64,000 nt of DNA from Rothia terrae (lineage in GTDB: Bacteria > Actinomycetota > Actinomycetes > Actinomycetales > Micrococcaceae): assembly GCF_012396615.1 (NCBI RefSeq), contig NZ_JAAXPV010000002.1:186001-250000 (forward strand). The letters run 5' to 3'. This document shows positions 8,545 to 18,476 of the stretch, one piece after another. Position numbers and translations under genes: made by a program. Under the pieces are notes generated by a model. That model did no database searches. It was not told where the DNA came from and was given only the letters and a program-made list of their open reading frames with translations. The stretch's first letter is position 1. Each line of letters opens with the position of its first letter.

Positions 8545-9759
8545 TTGGTAACTCGCGCACAATTTTTAGGCGGTGGAGCGCTCGCTGTTCTTGCAGCGTC
8601 CATGGGCAGTACCACAGCACAGGCCGCTGACGGTTCACGCTTGCTCATTGCCACCGACGAGGGCATTTCAAACGACGGCTCCACCCCCGTCAACGGCAAA
8701 ATTAATCAGCTCTCAAAGTCTTTGGCTGATAACGGTGGCGGAGCGATTGTCTTCCCTCCCGGTATTTACGCGGTTGACGATGAAGGCGTTGAAGTTCGCA
8801 ACCAGGTCAGCTTTATCGGTTTGGGCGAGGCAACCCAGTTCATGCCCACCGGTACGTGGGGCGAGCTTGCCGGAGTTTTTCGCATCGGCACCGATAAAGA
8901 AAACAACTCTGACCCGGTCTACCGTTCTGGCCTGCATGATTTGAGCATCAAACCGGGCAAGGACGCCATCAAGCACGCTGAATCTATTGAAAACGTGGTT
9001 GGCGTTTTGTACAACACCAAGAACGGTGATTCGCCAGCTGACCCGGATGCCGCGCATCGAATTTCGGGGCTAACCCTGTGGGATTTGGATATGGGCATCA
9101 AGATCAAGGGCGCCGATGATCAAGGTATGACGGTGGAGCGCATCCGCGGACGTAAGTTCTTGCGGTCTGCTCTTGTGGTCGGTGAAGCTTTTAAATCAGG
9201 TGGCGCCGACAACATGTTCTCAATGATTGATTTATCATCTGCTAACCGCGCCAAGGTGGACGCTGCAACAGTTGAGCTCTACACCTCCAATACCAGCTGG
9301 TCACAGGTAAAAACCTGGTACTCCAAGCGTTCTGTAGCGTTAGACGGAGATAGCAAGGCAGGTGCTGGCTTCTACATCAAGGGCACCCGCAATACTTTCA
9401 GCCAGTGCGATGCGCAGGATAACGGCGGTCATGGCTTCCTCATTAAGTACGGCAACAATTCTTTTGTTAACTGTGTGGCTGACTCTAACGGTCACGCTGA
9501 TAATTTGGAGGGCTCGGCAAAGTTGGGTGAGGCTCACGGCTTCCACGTGTCGGTTGATGCGCCGGGCACTCAGCTGATTGGTTGCCAGGCCTTCAACCGC
9601 GATGTACCGAACCCCGGTCAGGGTGTTGGATTCTGGGTTGCTGAGGGCAATAAGAACATTATTCTTTCGGGCAACGCATTCGGCAATACTAGCGAGAACA
9701 GTGTCACCAAGGGACTGGATGCGCAGAAGAACCAGGTGATTGACGGCGGCGCCAAGTAA
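8545..9759 (+). CDS. secreted right-handed beta-helix (pectin-lyase-like) protein
   Basis: This 404-residue protein starts at TTG 8545, which follows GAGGGGAAG at a proper distance; another in-frame TTG at 8530 lacks such a site. The N-terminus VTRAQFLGGGALAVLAAS, with an AQA cleavage-like site near residue 27, looks like an export signal. TRAQFLGG recalls a Tat motif with only one arginine. The body has GGGAIVFPPGIY, a strand typical of pectate-lyase-superfamily proteins, followed by repeated Asn/Gly-rich turns (for example NTFSQCDAQDNGGHGFLIK). No catalytic site is recognisable. Surface polysaccharide binding or cleavage is possible but unproven. Confidence 0.7.
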   Translation: MVTRAQFLGGGALAVLAASMGSTTAQAADGSRLLIATDEGISNDGSTPVNGKINQLSKSLADNGGGAIVFPPGIYAVDDEGVEVRNQVSFIGLGEATQFMPTGTWGELAGVFRIGTDKENNSDPVYRSGLHDLSIKPGKDAIKHAESIENVVGVLYNTKNGDSPADPDAAHRISGLTLWDLDMGIKIKGADDQGMTVERIRGRKFLRSALVVGEAFKSGGADNMFSMIDLSSANRAKVDAATVELYTSNTSWSQVKTWYSKRSVALDGDSKAGAGFYIKGTRNTFSQCDAQDNGGHGFLIKYGNNSFVNCVADSNGHADNLEGSAKLGEAHGFHVSVDAPGTQLIGCQAFNRDVPNPGQGVGFWVAEGNKNIILSGNAFGNTSENSVTKGLDAQKNQVIDGGAK

Positions 9760-9789
9760 CCTCAGTTCTCCAGCGATGCGAAGATAAAA

Positions 9790-9830
9790 CGACCCCGCTG
9801 AACAGGTGTCCGGCGTGGGTCGCTTTTTGT
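9790..9830 (+). terminator. terminator after the beta-helix gene
   Basis: A GC-rich stem pairs CGACCC with GGGTCG and is followed by CTTTTTG. It lies between convergent genes. Confidence 0.7.
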
Positions 9831-9844
9831 TAAAAATTTAAGCG

Positions 9845-10198
9845 CTATAACTCGTTGTGAGCACGTTGTGCTGCGCGTTTGACACTGGTAAAAGTGGCGA
9901 TTAGAACAGGTAGGACGCCCGCGAGCAGGGCTAGTATGCCAGCAAGTGACGCCATATCGTCCCCATATAGATGGTAGGTGAGCAATACCGCCACGGTACC
10001 CACGATAAAAATCATCAGACCGAGACTGAGCGCGGGAACTGCCGCGCGATGACCTGCCTGCCAGGCCGCATCCGACTCCATGGTCGCCGAAGTTCTCACG
10101 CCAACCAGCCCGTTGCGCGTGAGGTTACCGGCCTTAATCATGGCAAGTAAAACTGCAAAGGTAATGGCAACTATTACAAGGGCTATAAGACTAATCAT
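9845..10198 (-). CDS. SdpI/YhfL-type membrane protein
   Basis: The product has 117 residues and starts at ATG 10198, where AGGAG sits 7 bases upstream; an extended frame to 10270 lacks support. There are about three membrane helices. The motif NGLVGVRTSATMESDAAW followed by a histidine-containing segment is the SdpI family signature. In Bacillus, SdpI gives immunity to the SdpC toxin and signals to SdpR; most actinobacterial homologues are uncharacterised, and no sdpABC-like genes are near. An immunity function is therefore not implied. Confidence 0.75.
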   Translation of the reverse strand: MISLIALVIVAITFAVLLAMIKAGNLTRNGLVGVRTSATMESDAAWQAGHRAAVPALSLGLMIFIVGTVAVLLTYHLYGDDMASLAGILALLAGVLPVLIATFTSVKRAAQRAHNEL

Positions 10199-10391
10199 GG
10201 GTGGCTCCTGAAATAAGGATTTGAAAGACTGCTTGATGGTGTGGCTAATAGTCCTGGTTCGCTCTTCCAAGCCGTCAAGGGCCCGCTTCCCTCAAACGCC
10301 AAACCCGAGCCAGCGGTCCCTCGACGCCCTGTAAGAGCAGAAATGGATCATTGTTCTTCATCATATCGCCCCCCTACCTACACAAGAGAAC

Positions 10392-10429
10392 AAAAATTCC
10401 CCCGCCGAAAACCCGGCGGGGGAATTTTT
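10392..10429 (-). terminator. bidirectional terminator downstream of terC
   Basis: AAAAATTCCCCCGCCG pairs with its complement around a 5-base loop. A/T runs on both sides allow termination in either direction. Confidence 0.85.
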
Positions 10430-10440
10430 AGGTTATGAAA

Positions 10441-11637
10441 CTAGTTCATATACGCCTGATGCGCGCCACGAGCGCGATCTACGAGATCCTGGTACTCTGC
10501 TTCAGACTCAATGAGTTCATCGCGGTATTTCTGCGGAACATTGCGTGACTTAGCGGTTGCCGCATCCAATTTGTCCTGAATCTTCTGACGTTCCTCAGTG
10601 GAGGCATTGTCGGGTAGGTTCAGGTACTGCTCTGAGAGTCTCTGAGTCTTCTGAATGGCTGCCAGCGCTTTGCCCTTGGGGGAAAGCAACGAGGCCAGAA
10701 CGGTAATAATCAGTACGCCAACGATAACTGCCAGTGAGACACCGATTGTCACTTCAACAACGTGGACGGGCTGACCGTCGTTGATGAAAGGCAAGGTGTT
10801 CTCATGCAATGCGTGCAGAATCAGCTTGACGCCAATGAAGGCGAGGATGATTGCAAGACCCCATGAAAGGTAGATGAGGCGATCCAGCAGACCGTCAATC
10901 AAGAAGTAGAGCTGGCGCAGACCCATCAGTGAGAACGCGGTTGCGGTGAAGACAATGTATGGTTCCTGGGTCAAACCGAAGATTGCGGGGATTGAGTCCA
11001 GTGCGAAGAGGATATCGGTACCGCCGATAGCTACCATTACCAGCAGCATCGGGGTCATTACCTTTTTACCGTTTTCTACGGTGAAGAGTTTATCCCCATC
11101 GTAGTAATCGGTGGTGTGCATGAACTTCGTCGCCAGGCGAATGATGAAGTTATTAGCTTCATCCTCTTCTTCTTTATCGGTGACCTCACCTTTGAGCAGG
11201 TTACCTGCGGTGAGCAGAAGAATGATGCCGAAGATGTAGAAAACACCGCTCCAACGGTCGATAGCTGCTGCACCCAAAAGAATGAACACGGTACGCGCAA
11301 TCAAAGCAAACACGATACCGAAAAGTAGAACCTTTTGCTGATCCTCACGCGGCACCTTGAAAGATGCCATGATAATCAAGAAGACAAAGAGGTTATCGAC
11401 ACTCAACGCCTTTTCGGTAATATAGCCGCCATAGTATTCAGCAGCGAACTGGCCGCCGTCCCACCAGAGGATAACGAGACCGAACAGGAGTGCGATACCC
11501 ACGTAGATAGCAGACCAAATCGCTGCTTCTTTGATGGTGGGTTCGTGCGGTTTACGCACGTGAAAAAAGAAATCGTATGCCAACAACGCGAGAATAAACA
11601 CGATGGTGACAGTCCACTGAAGCCCAGTAATATGCAT
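10441..11637 (-). CDS. TerC family integral membrane protein, probable Mn2+ exporter
   Basis: The 398-residue protein starts at ATG 11637, downstream of AAAGG; a longer frame to 11691 would begin inside the riboswitch and is rejected. About eight membrane helices are visible. The acidic motifs EKALSVDNLFVFLII and GGTDILFALDSIPAIFG are the paired TerC signatures thought to bind metal. The C-terminal 70 residues are charged and helical. The manganese riboswitch in the leader supports a role in metal efflux or in metalating secreted proteins, as shown for other TerC/Alx/YkoY proteins. The gene is monocistronic, with a terminator right after it. Confidence 0.9.
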   Translation of the reverse strand: MHITGLQWTVTIVFILALLAYDFFFHVRKPHEPTIKEAAIWSAIYVGIALLFGLVILWWDGGQFAAEYYGGYITEKALSVDNLFVFLIIMASFKVPREDQQKVLLFGIVFALIARTVFILLGAAAIDRWSGVFYIFGIILLLTAGNLLKGEVTDKEEEDEANNFIIRLATKFMHTTDYYDGDKLFTVENGKKVMTPMLLVMVAIGGTDILFALDSIPAIFGLTQEPYIVFTATAFSLMGLRQLYFLIDGLLDRLIYLSWGLAIILAFIGVKLILHALHENTLPFINDGQPVHVVEVTIGVSLAVIVGVLIITVLASLLSPKGKALAAIQKTQRLSEQYLNLPDNASTEERQKIQDKLDAATAKSRNVPQKYRDELIESEAEYQDLVDRARGAHQAYMN

Positions 11638-11669
11638 GGGAGCCTTTCTTGTGGGATTGATACTACAAT

Positions 11670-11782
11670 GACCACAAGTCTCTCCCACCACTATGTCTCA
11701 GTGGTTTGCCCCCCGGTTAGACGCCTTCGGCTAACGTGCTGACGAGAAAACAATTAGCGGGATACTCCCTTGCTCGTCACAC
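11670..11782 (-). promoter_or_regulatory. yybP-ykoY manganese riboswitch upstream of terC
   Basis: Read on the minus strand, the leader contains AAGGGAGTATCCCGC near its 5' end, then CGTCAGCAC, a GC-rich paired middle, and GGGAGAGACTTGTGG at its 3' end. These resemble the conserved GGGGAGUAG and GAGAGACCUUUG elements of the yybP-ykoY class, which binds Mn2+ and commonly controls terC/ykoY genes. The distance to the terC start (33 bases) suits control of translation or transcription. The call rests on motif match and gene context; no covariance search was run. Confidence 0.8.
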
Positions 11783-11881
11783 AACTCTACAGCATTGGGT
11801 GTAAATCTAGGTTTCAGGTGGGTAAATACTACCCGTGAACCTGCGCACGTGCGTCGTAAATTTCGCCGCGTTAAGAGAATT

Positions 11882-11924
11882 CGGTGGATTTTCCTTCCGC
11901 CACAAGCGGTTGAAAAATCCACCG
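11882..11924. repeat. 43-base nested inverted repeat between terC leader and NAD(P)-binding gene
   Basis: CGGTGGATTTT pairs with AAAATCCACCG, and an inner CCGC/GCGG stem gives a second arm. No T-run follows on the minus strand, so termination is uncertain for the gene at 11945. Confidence 0.5.
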
Positions 11925-11944
11925 AAAAATATTTTATTCAGCTT

Positions 11945-12580
11945 TTATTTGCCGGATGCGGCCTGTTCATCAACGCTTGCGGCGGTAAAGCGCTTGTTGA
12001 TGTGTTTGGGCTTTACGGTTTCATCCACGAGGGCGATTGCGAAGTCCTGCGTTGAGATGAAGTTGCCTGCGGGGCGGTCAAGGTCAAGCTTGATGTCACC
12101 GGTGCGGACGCCGGGGGCAATGACGGGAGCCGGTGACACCATGGTCCACTGCAGAGATGCCGGAGCTTCTTTGTACATAGCGTAGATTTCTCCGAAGAGA
12201 TCTGCCTCGCTCTTGTAGATAGCGGGGAAATCGGGGGCGTTACGTAGCTCGTTGCCGTTCTCATCCAAAAGTGAGCCTGCGCCTCCCACAAAGATGAAGC
12301 GCCCTGAAGGAGCTGCTGAAATCAGCGCGCGGTGCGCTGCCTGGATTTCGCGGTTAGCCTGCTCGCTTTCGCGGGCTACAACAGAGATGATGGTTGCATC
12401 GTGTTCATCGATAACTTCTACAACGTCGTCCACGTTGGTGAAGTCGATAACCTGAGCCTGAACTCCTTCAACGGGGTTGCCCGAGCGGTTGTAGGCATCA
12501 ACCTCAAGATTGCGGCTGAGAGCTTCTGCTACAGCTTCTTTACCAACGTTACCGGTTGCACCAATAATTGCGATTTTCAC
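11945..12580 (-). CDS. NAD(P)-binding NmrA/SDR-like oxidoreductase
   Basis: This 211-residue protein starts at GTG 12580, with AAAGGAAAA upstream. The N-terminal GATGNVG (residues 7-13) is the Rossmann dinucleotide-binding glycine motif. FVGGAGSLLDENG and a YKSEADLF segment match the atypical short-chain dehydrogenase group annotated as NAD(P)H-binding or YwnB-like. The substrate is unknown; redox sensing is as plausible as catalysis. It is a single gene between the terC riboswitch and uvrB. Confidence 0.75.
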   Translation of the reverse strand: MKIAIIGATGNVGKEAVAEALSRNLEVDAYNRSGNPVEGVQAQVIDFTNVDDVVEVIDEHDATIISVVARESEQANREIQAAHRALISAAPSGRFIFVGGAGSLLDENGNELRNAPDFPAIYKSEADLFGEIYAMYKEAPASLQWTMVSPAPVIAPGVRTGDIKLDLDRPAGNFISTQDFAIALVDETVKPKHINKRFTAASVDEQAASGK

Positions 12581-12681
12581 TGTTTTTCCTTTCGTGGTCG
12601 CATCGTCACTTCCAGAATTTATTTTACACGGAAATCTTTTGGGCGGGTGGATTTTCCGAAGAATTTACCCGCCCACAATCT

Positions 12682-14835
12682 TTAGGCGTGACCTACCGCC
12701 TGCATCTGTCGCAGCTCCTTTTTGAGATCTGCGATTTCGTCGCGCAGGCGTCCTGCAATCTCAAACTTCAGCTCTTCAGCCGCCTGCATCATCTGCGCGT
12801 GCATCTCTTCGATAAGATCCAGCAGTTCCTCAGCGCCTTCAGCCGCCAAACCGTCGGCGCGAACACGCTCACCGCGTGCCAACAATGCATCGGCCTCGGG
12901 TGAGGACGCTGCGGGCTCGGCGGAACCCTTCTTCTCAGATGAAACCGGTGCGGTTTTCTTACCGGCCGCCTTGCGCGTTTGAAGCAACTCGTGGGTGTCT
13001 TCAGATTCACGCGCCAGCTGATCGGTGATATCCGCAATCTTCTTGCGCAGAGGTTGCGGGTCAATTCCGTGGTCCTTGTTGTACTTCTGCTGAATCTCGC
13101 GACGACGGTTCGTCTCGTCGATAGCGGTTTGCATGGAGTCCGTGATCTTATCGGCGTACATATGCACCTGACCGGAGACGTTTCGAGCCGCACGGCCGAT
13201 AGTCTGAATCAACGAGGTGGTTGAGCGCAAGAAGCCCTGCTTATCAGCGTCCAAAATTGCCACCAGTGAGACCTCAGGCAAATCAAGACCCTCACGCAAA
13301 AGGTTGATGCCGACCAGCACGTCAAAAACACCCATGCGCAACTCACGTAGGAGCTCCACGCGTCGCAGGGTATCAACGTCCGAGTGCAGGTACTGAACCT
13401 TCACGCCGTGTTCGGTGAGATACTCCGTGAGGTCCTCAGCCATACGCTTAGTCAGCGTTGTGACGAGAACACGCTCATCTCGATTAGTACGCACGCGAAT
13501 CTCGTCCAGCAAATCATCAATCTGGCCTTGAGTGGGCTTGACGATAATCTCGGGATCAATCAAACCGGTGGGGCGAATAATCTGCTCAACTACCCCATCG
13601 GCCTGCGATAGCTCGTATTTGCCCGGAGTTGCCGAAAGATAGACGGTCTGACCAATACGCTCTAAAAACTCGCCCCATTTTAACGGGCGGTTGTCCATGG
13701 CAGAAGGCAGACGGAAGCCGTGCTCCACCAGGGTGCGCTTACGGCTCATATCGCCCTCATACATCGCGCCAATCTGCGGAATCGTTACGTGGGACTCATC
13801 GACGATTAGCATGAAGTCATCCGGAAAGTAGTCCAGCAAACAGTGCGGGGCACTACCGGCAGGGCGACCGTCGATGTGCCGCGAATAGTTCTCAATACCG
13901 TTGCAGTAGCCCATCTGCTCCATCATCTCGAGGTCGTACTGCGTGCGCATACGAAGACGCTGAGCTTCTAGTAGCTTATTCTGCGACTCGAGTTCCTGCA
14001 GACGTTCCTGAGTTTCTTGCTCGATGGATGCGATAGCTCGCTTCATGCGGTCAGCACCGGCAACGTAGTGCGAGGCAGGAAAAACGTACATCTCGTTTTC
14101 TTCACGAATCACGTTACCTGTCAGCGGATTCAGCGTATAAATGGCATCAATTTCATCGCCAAAGAATTCAATGCGAATCGCATGCTCTTCGTACATGGGA
14201 ATAATCTCGACAGTATCGCCGCGCACACGAAAGGTACCGCGGTGAAAGTCCATATCATTGCGCACGTACTGCATCTGCACGAACTGCTTGAGCAACTCGT
14301 CGCGGTCCATCTCTTGCCCGCGTTCAAGCGTCACCATCTGGTCAACGTATTCTTCAGGAGTACCCAGACCGTAAATACATGAGACGGTAGAAACCACCAC
14401 AACATCGCGTCTTGTCAGCAAAGCATTCGTTGCGGAGTGACGCAGTCGCTCAACTTCCTCGTTAATCGAAGAATCCTTCTCGATAAACGTATCGGTTTGA
14501 GGAACATAGGCTTCGGGCTGATAGTAGTCGTAGTAAGAGACAAAGTATTCAACAGCGTTGTTGGGTAACAGCTCTCGAAGTTCATTAGCCAGCTGCGCTG
14601 CCAACGTCTTGTTCTGCACCATCACCAAGGTGGGACGCTGCAGCTTTTCAATAAGCCACGCGGAGGTAGCCGACTTACCGGTACCCGTTGCGCCCATAAG
14701 CACAACATCTTTTTCACCGTTTTGGATGCGTTCAGTCAGCTCAGCAATTGCCTGCGGCTGGTCGCCTGCCGGTTTATATTCAGAAACAACTTCAAAGGGA
14801 GCAACTACACGCTTAATTTCCTTGGCAAGACTCAT
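12682..14835 (-). CDS. uvrB: excinuclease ABC subunit B
   Basis: The product has 717 residues, a normal length for actinobacteria. Walker A GATGTGKS is at 48-55; the beta-hairpin region [10 protein letters not shown], used to insert between DNA strands, is near 100; DESH lies in the second helicase motif; and QTIGRAARN is motif VI. A UVR domain at the C-terminus ([20 protein letters not shown]) recruits UvrC. UvrB checks damage handed over by UvrA and loads UvrC in nucleotide excision repair. An Ala/Ser-rich linker near 620-660 precedes the UVR domain. The gene stands in the conserved uvrB-coaE-rpsA-polA neighbourhood. Confidence 0.98.
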   Translation of the reverse strand: MSLAKEIKRVVAPFEVVSEYKPAGDQPQAIAELTERIQNGEKDVVLMGATGTGKSATSAWLIEKLQRPTLVMVQNKTLAAQLANELRELLPNNAVEYFVSYYDYYQPEAYVPQTDTFIEKDSSINEEVERLRHSATNALLTRRDVVVVSTVSCIYGLGTPEEYVDQMVTLERGQEMDRDELLKQFVQMQYVRNDMDFHRGTFRVRGDTVEIIPMYEEHAIRIEFFGDEIDAIYTLNPLTGNVIREENEMYVFPASHYVAGADRMKRAIASIEQETQERLQELESQNKLLEAQRLRMRTQYDLEMMEQMGYCNGIENYSRHIDGRPAGSAPHCLLDYFPDDFMLIVDESHVTIPQIGAMYEGDMSRKRTLVEHGFRLPSAMDNRPLKWGEFLERIGQTVYLSATPGKYELSQADGVVEQIIRPTGLIDPEIIVKPTQGQIDDLLDEIRVRTNRDERVLVTTLTKRMAEDLTEYLTEHGVKVQYLHSDVDTLRRVELLRELRMGVFDVLVGINLLREGLDLPEVSLVAILDADKQGFLRSTTSLIQTIGRAARNVSGQVHMYADKITDSMQTAIDETNRRREIQQKYNKDHGIDPQPLRKKIADITDQLARESEDTHELLQTRKAAGKKTAPVSSEKKGSAEPAASSPEADALLARGERVRADGLAAEGAEELLDLIEEMHAQMMQAAEELKFEIAGRLRDEIADLKKELRQMQAVGHA

Positions 14836-14910
14836 ACGCTCCAGCTTAGTCGTGCAACCTAGCAGACTGAACCACGTATGCTGAGAGCGTTCAAGACTGA
14901 ACTTTAAAAG

Positions 14911-14948
14911 AACTATGCCCCGCCCAAAATCTTGGGCGGGGCATAGTT
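14911..14948 (-). terminator. strong palindromic terminator between BCCT gene and uvrB
   Basis: A perfect 17-bp stem (AACTATGCCCCGCCCAA with its complement) surrounds a 4-base loop, 14 bases beyond the transporter stop codon. Confidence 0.8.
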
Positions 14949-14961
14949 CAGCTATAAAGCT

Positions 14962-16812
14962 CTATCCTTTAATCGATTTTCCGGTATTGGGATCAATTTT
15001 TTCTGACGGAGCTGCGTGATCACCTGACAACTCATGAGTTGCGAACTTTTCACCGGGAGCACCGGCGATAGACTTCTCTTTCGCATCATCAGCAATTTCT
15101 TCAGCAGTGACGGTGCGAATCTGACCGGTATTAGGTACCAGGCCTTCAAACTCAGGCTCGGTACCAACCTCATATTCAGGACGCATCACAACGTCATCCA
15201 CCGATGAGAAGTCCTCGCGAGCGCGACGACGGTACTCCTCGATGGGCAGCACCTGCTTCCACTGACGGGTACGCATCGGAGGTAGCTCACCGGCATCCTC
15301 ACGGAGCGCGCGCACAATCATCCACATTTGCAAATAGCCCAGTGCAAAGACAGGAAGACCAATCACAATAATGACGTTCTGCAAAGCCTTAAGACCGTTG
15401 TCTCCTGAAGCCAGCAGGATGATGGTACACACCAGACCGATTGCAATCGCCCAGAAAACACGCTGACGCTTAGGAGCTTCGTCTTCGTGACCATTAGCCA
15501 TCGCATCCATCACCAAAGCGGCAGAGTCGATAGAGGTAACGAAGAAAAGAGTAATAACAATCAGAGCTACCGCAGCTACCAGCTGGTACGCCGGGAAGTG
15601 AGCGAGAAACTCAAAGAGAGCAGCTGGAATGTCGCCCTCATCAACCACAGTCTCAATCAGATGGCCGCCTTCTTGCTCCTGAATATGGAACGCAGACAGA
15701 CCAAAGACGCCGATCCACACCATGGTGAACGCAGAAGGACCTGAAATAGCTGCAACGATAAACTGGCGAATAGTGCGGCCCTGTGAAATCTTGGCCACGA
15801 ACAATCCAACAAAGGGTGCCCAGGTTACGGTCCACGCCCAGTAGAAGACAGTCCAGGTACCAATCCAACCGGTGTCGTTCAACGCATCGTTGAAGAACAT
15901 CATGGCAGGAAGCTTCTGGAAGAAATAACCAGCAGATTCAATGGTGCCGGTAATGATGTAGCGCGAAGCACCTGTCATCAAGATGAAAAGCATGAGAGCG
16001 ATTGCCATCAGAATATTGACGTAAGAAATCATCTTGACGCCCTTATCCATGCCGGCAACCACCGAGGTGACGCCCGCTGCAGTAATCACAGCGATGATGC
16101 CTGCCTGAATCCAACCGCCGATAGGCACACCGTACATGATGTTGATACCGGAGTTAATCTGTAGCGCACCTAAGCCGACGGAGACCGCGATACCAAAAAC
16201 AGTTGAAATAATCGCGATGGAGTCAATTGCTTTGCCGATAGGTCCGTGGATGCCTTCGCCCAGCAGTGGCTGGAACACTGACGAAACTCGCGGAGGCAAC
16301 TTGCGCTTGTAGGTGAAATACCCGAATGCAAGACCGGGAACAATAAGAATAATCCAGACGCCCAACCCAATATGCCAGTTAGCGATTGAGAGAGCTTCCA
16401 TCATTGCCTGATGAGACTGGGGTTCCACACCCTCGTACGGCGGGTTAGCGTAGTGAGTGATGGGTTCGGCTGCGCCCCAGAACAACAGCACAGCGCCAAC
16501 GCCAGCGGCAAACATCATGCCAAACCAGGCTAGACCGGAGTATTCGGGCTCGGCATCATCATCACCAATTTTGATGCGGCCAAAGCGGCTAGCCGCCATG
16601 TACAGCAAGAAAATTGCAAAGATAGCTACGCCCAGTACATAAAACCAGCCGAGATATTTAATAATGAAGTCGGACATGACGCCAAAGGCATTTCCTACAG
16701 GTGTGGGGAAAATCGCCATGGCAACCGTAAACAGAATGACAAAACCAGCCGAAATAAAGAAAATTGACGGGCTGGTTCTGAGACCTAATTTATCGTGTAT
16801 CTTGTAGAGCAC
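14962..16812 (-). CDS. BCCT family betaine/choline/carnitine transporter
   Basis: The product has 616 residues and starts at GTG 16812. It has twelve membrane helices. The family signature WTVFYWAWTVTWAPFVG lies near residues 316-332, and the glycine-rich helix GVGAVLLFWGAAEP near 104-117. These define sodium- or proton-coupled uptake of trimethylammonium compounds such as glycine betaine, used in osmoprotection. A hydrophilic tail of about 110 residues follows the last helix, as in osmosensing members such as BetP, though this tail is more acidic. The exact substrate cannot be assigned from sequence. Confidence 0.92.
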   Translation of the reverse strand: MLYKIHDKLGLRTSPSIFFISAGFVILFTVAMAIFPTPVGNAFGVMSDFIIKYLGWFYVLGVAIFAIFLLYMAASRFGRIKIGDDDAEPEYSGLAWFGMMFAAGVGAVLLFWGAAEPITHYANPPYEGVEPQSHQAMMEALSIANWHIGLGVWIILIVPGLAFGYFTYKRKLPPRVSSVFQPLLGEGIHGPIGKAIDSIAIISTVFGIAVSVGLGALQINSGINIMYGVPIGGWIQAGIIAVITAAGVTSVVAGMDKGVKMISYVNILMAIALMLFILMTGASRYIITGTIESAGYFFQKLPAMMFFNDALNDTGWIGTWTVFYWAWTVTWAPFVGLFVAKISQGRTIRQFIVAAISGPSAFTMVWIGVFGLSAFHIQEQEGGHLIETVVDEGDIPAALFEFLAHFPAYQLVAAVALIVITLFFVTSIDSAALVMDAMANGHEDEAPKRQRVFWAIAIGLVCTIILLASGDNGLKALQNVIIVIGLPVFALGYLQMWMIVRALREDAGELPPMRTRQWKQVLPIEEYRRRAREDFSSVDDVVMRPEYEVGTEPEFEGLVPNTGQIRTVTAEEIADDAKEKSIAGAPGEKFATHELSGDHAAPSEKIDPNTGKSIKG

Positions 16813-16949
16813 GTTCAGACCTGGTGGTTACTTGTTTACTCAGCAACGGCACCTAACCACCGCCGTTGCGAATCCACCCAAAAAGGGCGACGTGCCATAA
16901 TAAGCAAACTTTAGCTTCTATATCCACCCTTTAGCCCTGCTCTAACGCA

Positions 16950-17579
16950 TTAGACCTGTGGTTTTGCACTCTTTGAAGCTAGCTTTTGTATATCTGCCCA
17001 GATTTTTTCAATCTGCTCTTCTGTTTCACTGCGGCTACCGGAGTTATCGACTACCCAGGTGGCAATAGCGCGGCGTTCTGCATCTGTGACCTGCGCGCGG
17101 ATGCGAGCTTGAGCGTCGGTTTCTTGCATACCTCGTTGATGCACCAAACGATGCAGTCGGACCTCTTCAGCAGTTTCCACAACGATAACGCCGTCAAAGG
17201 TTGAGGCTTGCCCGGTTTCGGTCAAAAGCGGAATGTCTTCAACAATAATTCCCGAAAAATTGTGGTCTGCGGCTGCACGCTCTGCGATTTCTTGAGAACG
17301 AGCCCTCACCGCAGGATGCACGATAGCATTGAGTTGCTGACGGGCAGCAGCATCATTGAAAACAATAGAAGCCAATGCTGCACGATTAAGCTCACCATCT
17401 TCGGTGAGCAGTTGAGGTCCAAAAGTTGAGATAACGTCTGCCAGAGTTTGCTCCCCCGGCTTCATGAGGTCGCGGGAAATCGCATCAGCGTCGATAAGAA
17501 GGGCGCCGCGATCTTTAAGAAGTTGTGCCACGAAAGACTTTCCAGAGCCTATTCCTCCCGTTAGTCCCAAACGAACCAT
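16950..17579 (-). CDS. coaE: dephospho-CoA kinase
   Basis: This 209-residue protein starts at ATG 17579, preceded by AAAGGA; a TTG at 17594 is less likely. The P-loop GGIGSGKS is at 8-15, and LIDADAISRDL and VEDIPLLTE are the conserved substrate and lid motifs of CoaE. It phosphorylates the 3' hydroxyl of dephospho-CoA, the last step of coenzyme A synthesis. It is close to rpsA, as in Mycobacterium, with yigZ on the other strand in between. Confidence 0.96.
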   Translation of the reverse strand: MVRLGLTGGIGSGKSFVAQLLKDRGALLIDADAISRDLMKPGEQTLADVISTFGPQLLTEDGELNRAALASIVFNDAAARQQLNAIVHPAVRARSQEIAERAAADHNFSGIIVEDIPLLTETGQASTFDGVIVVETAEEVRLHRLVHQRGMQETDAQARIRAQVTDAERRAIATWVVDNSGSRSETEEQIEKIWADIQKLASKSAKPQV

Positions 17580-17657
17580 AGCTTTTCCTTTCAATAACTA
17601 CCCCGTGATTTCCATTCCATCATTGCATACGCGATTCAAACACTAGAATAGATATCG

Positions 17658-18341
17658 ATGACTGAAGAAACGCGCGCTCATAAATACACTGTACTTTCCC
17701 ACTACAGCCCTGTTGAATCTCTACTTGAGATTAAAAGAAGTGAGTTCATTGGGCACGTCAAACGCGTTGAATCTGAGGCTGAAGCTCGAGAATTTATTGA
17801 GTCTTTGCGCAAGACATATCACGATGCCCGCCACGTTTGCTCCGCATTTGTCATCGGTGCCGACCGCGACATTCAACGCTCCTCTGACGATGGAGAACCT
17901 GCTGGTACCGCGGGCATTCCCATGTTACAAGCTCTTCTTGCTAGACGAGTAGAAACCGCCAACGGTGGTGAGTCAACTGATTTATCTGATATTTGCGCTG
18001 TCGTCGTTCGATACTTTGGCGGCATTAAGTTAGGTGCCGGCGGCCTCGTCAGGGCGTACACGGATGCTGTTGTTCAGGTGCTGGATGAGGCTGAACTTGT
18101 CCCCCGCCGCCGCCTTCGTCTGGGCGAGATCGCGGTGAGTCACGCAGATGCTGGACGCTTTGAAAATGACCTGCGCGCACAGGGGTTTACGGTGCTGAAC
18201 ACCGACTATTTGCCGGATCAAGCTGTGGTACGTATTGGCGTCATAGATGAGGACGATGCTAAACAGTACACCACAGAACAGGTGGCAGCTTTAACCGCTG
18301 GATCAGCATCCATTCAGTGGACAACCACTCAGTGGGTCTAA
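17658..18341 (+). CDS. YigZ/IMPACT family protein
   Basis: The product has 227 residues. The N-terminal domain carries IKRSEFIGHV, the DDGEPAGTAG loop (about 76-85) and VVRYFGGIKLGAGGL, all signatures of UPF0029/IMPACT. The C-terminal part fits the small DUF1949 domain usually fused to it. The yeast homologue YIH1 regulates Gcn2; the bacterial role is unclear, probably in RNA or translation contexts. It is divergent from coaE and convergent with rpsA, separated by a terminator. Confidence 0.92.
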   Translation: MTEETRAHKYTVLSHYSPVESLLEIKRSEFIGHVKRVESEAEAREFIESLRKTYHDARHVCSAFVIGADRDIQRSSDDGEPAGTAGIPMLQALLARRVETANGGESTDLSDICAVVVRYFGGIKLGAGGLVRAYTDAVVQVLDEAELVPRRRLRLGEIAVSHADAGRFENDLRAQGFTVLNTDYLPDQAVVRIGVIDEDDAKQYTTEQVAALTAGSASIQWTTTQWV

Positions 18342-18406
18342 GTTTCTCAACTAAAATTTCGGTCGATGACTAGCACCCGGGCAAAACTTGCAGCATCCAC
18401 CTACCG

Positions 18407-18444
18407 AAAAAGCCCCGCTCTCGTAAATGAGAGCGGGGCTTTTT
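18407..18444. terminator. bidirectional terminator between yigZ and rpsA
   Basis: AAAAAGCCCCGCTCTC pairs with GAGAGCGGGGCTTTTT around a short loop. It serves both convergent genes. Confidence 0.9.
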
Positions 18445-18476
18445 AGCTAAAAGCCAGAGCTACTAACCGTTATGGA

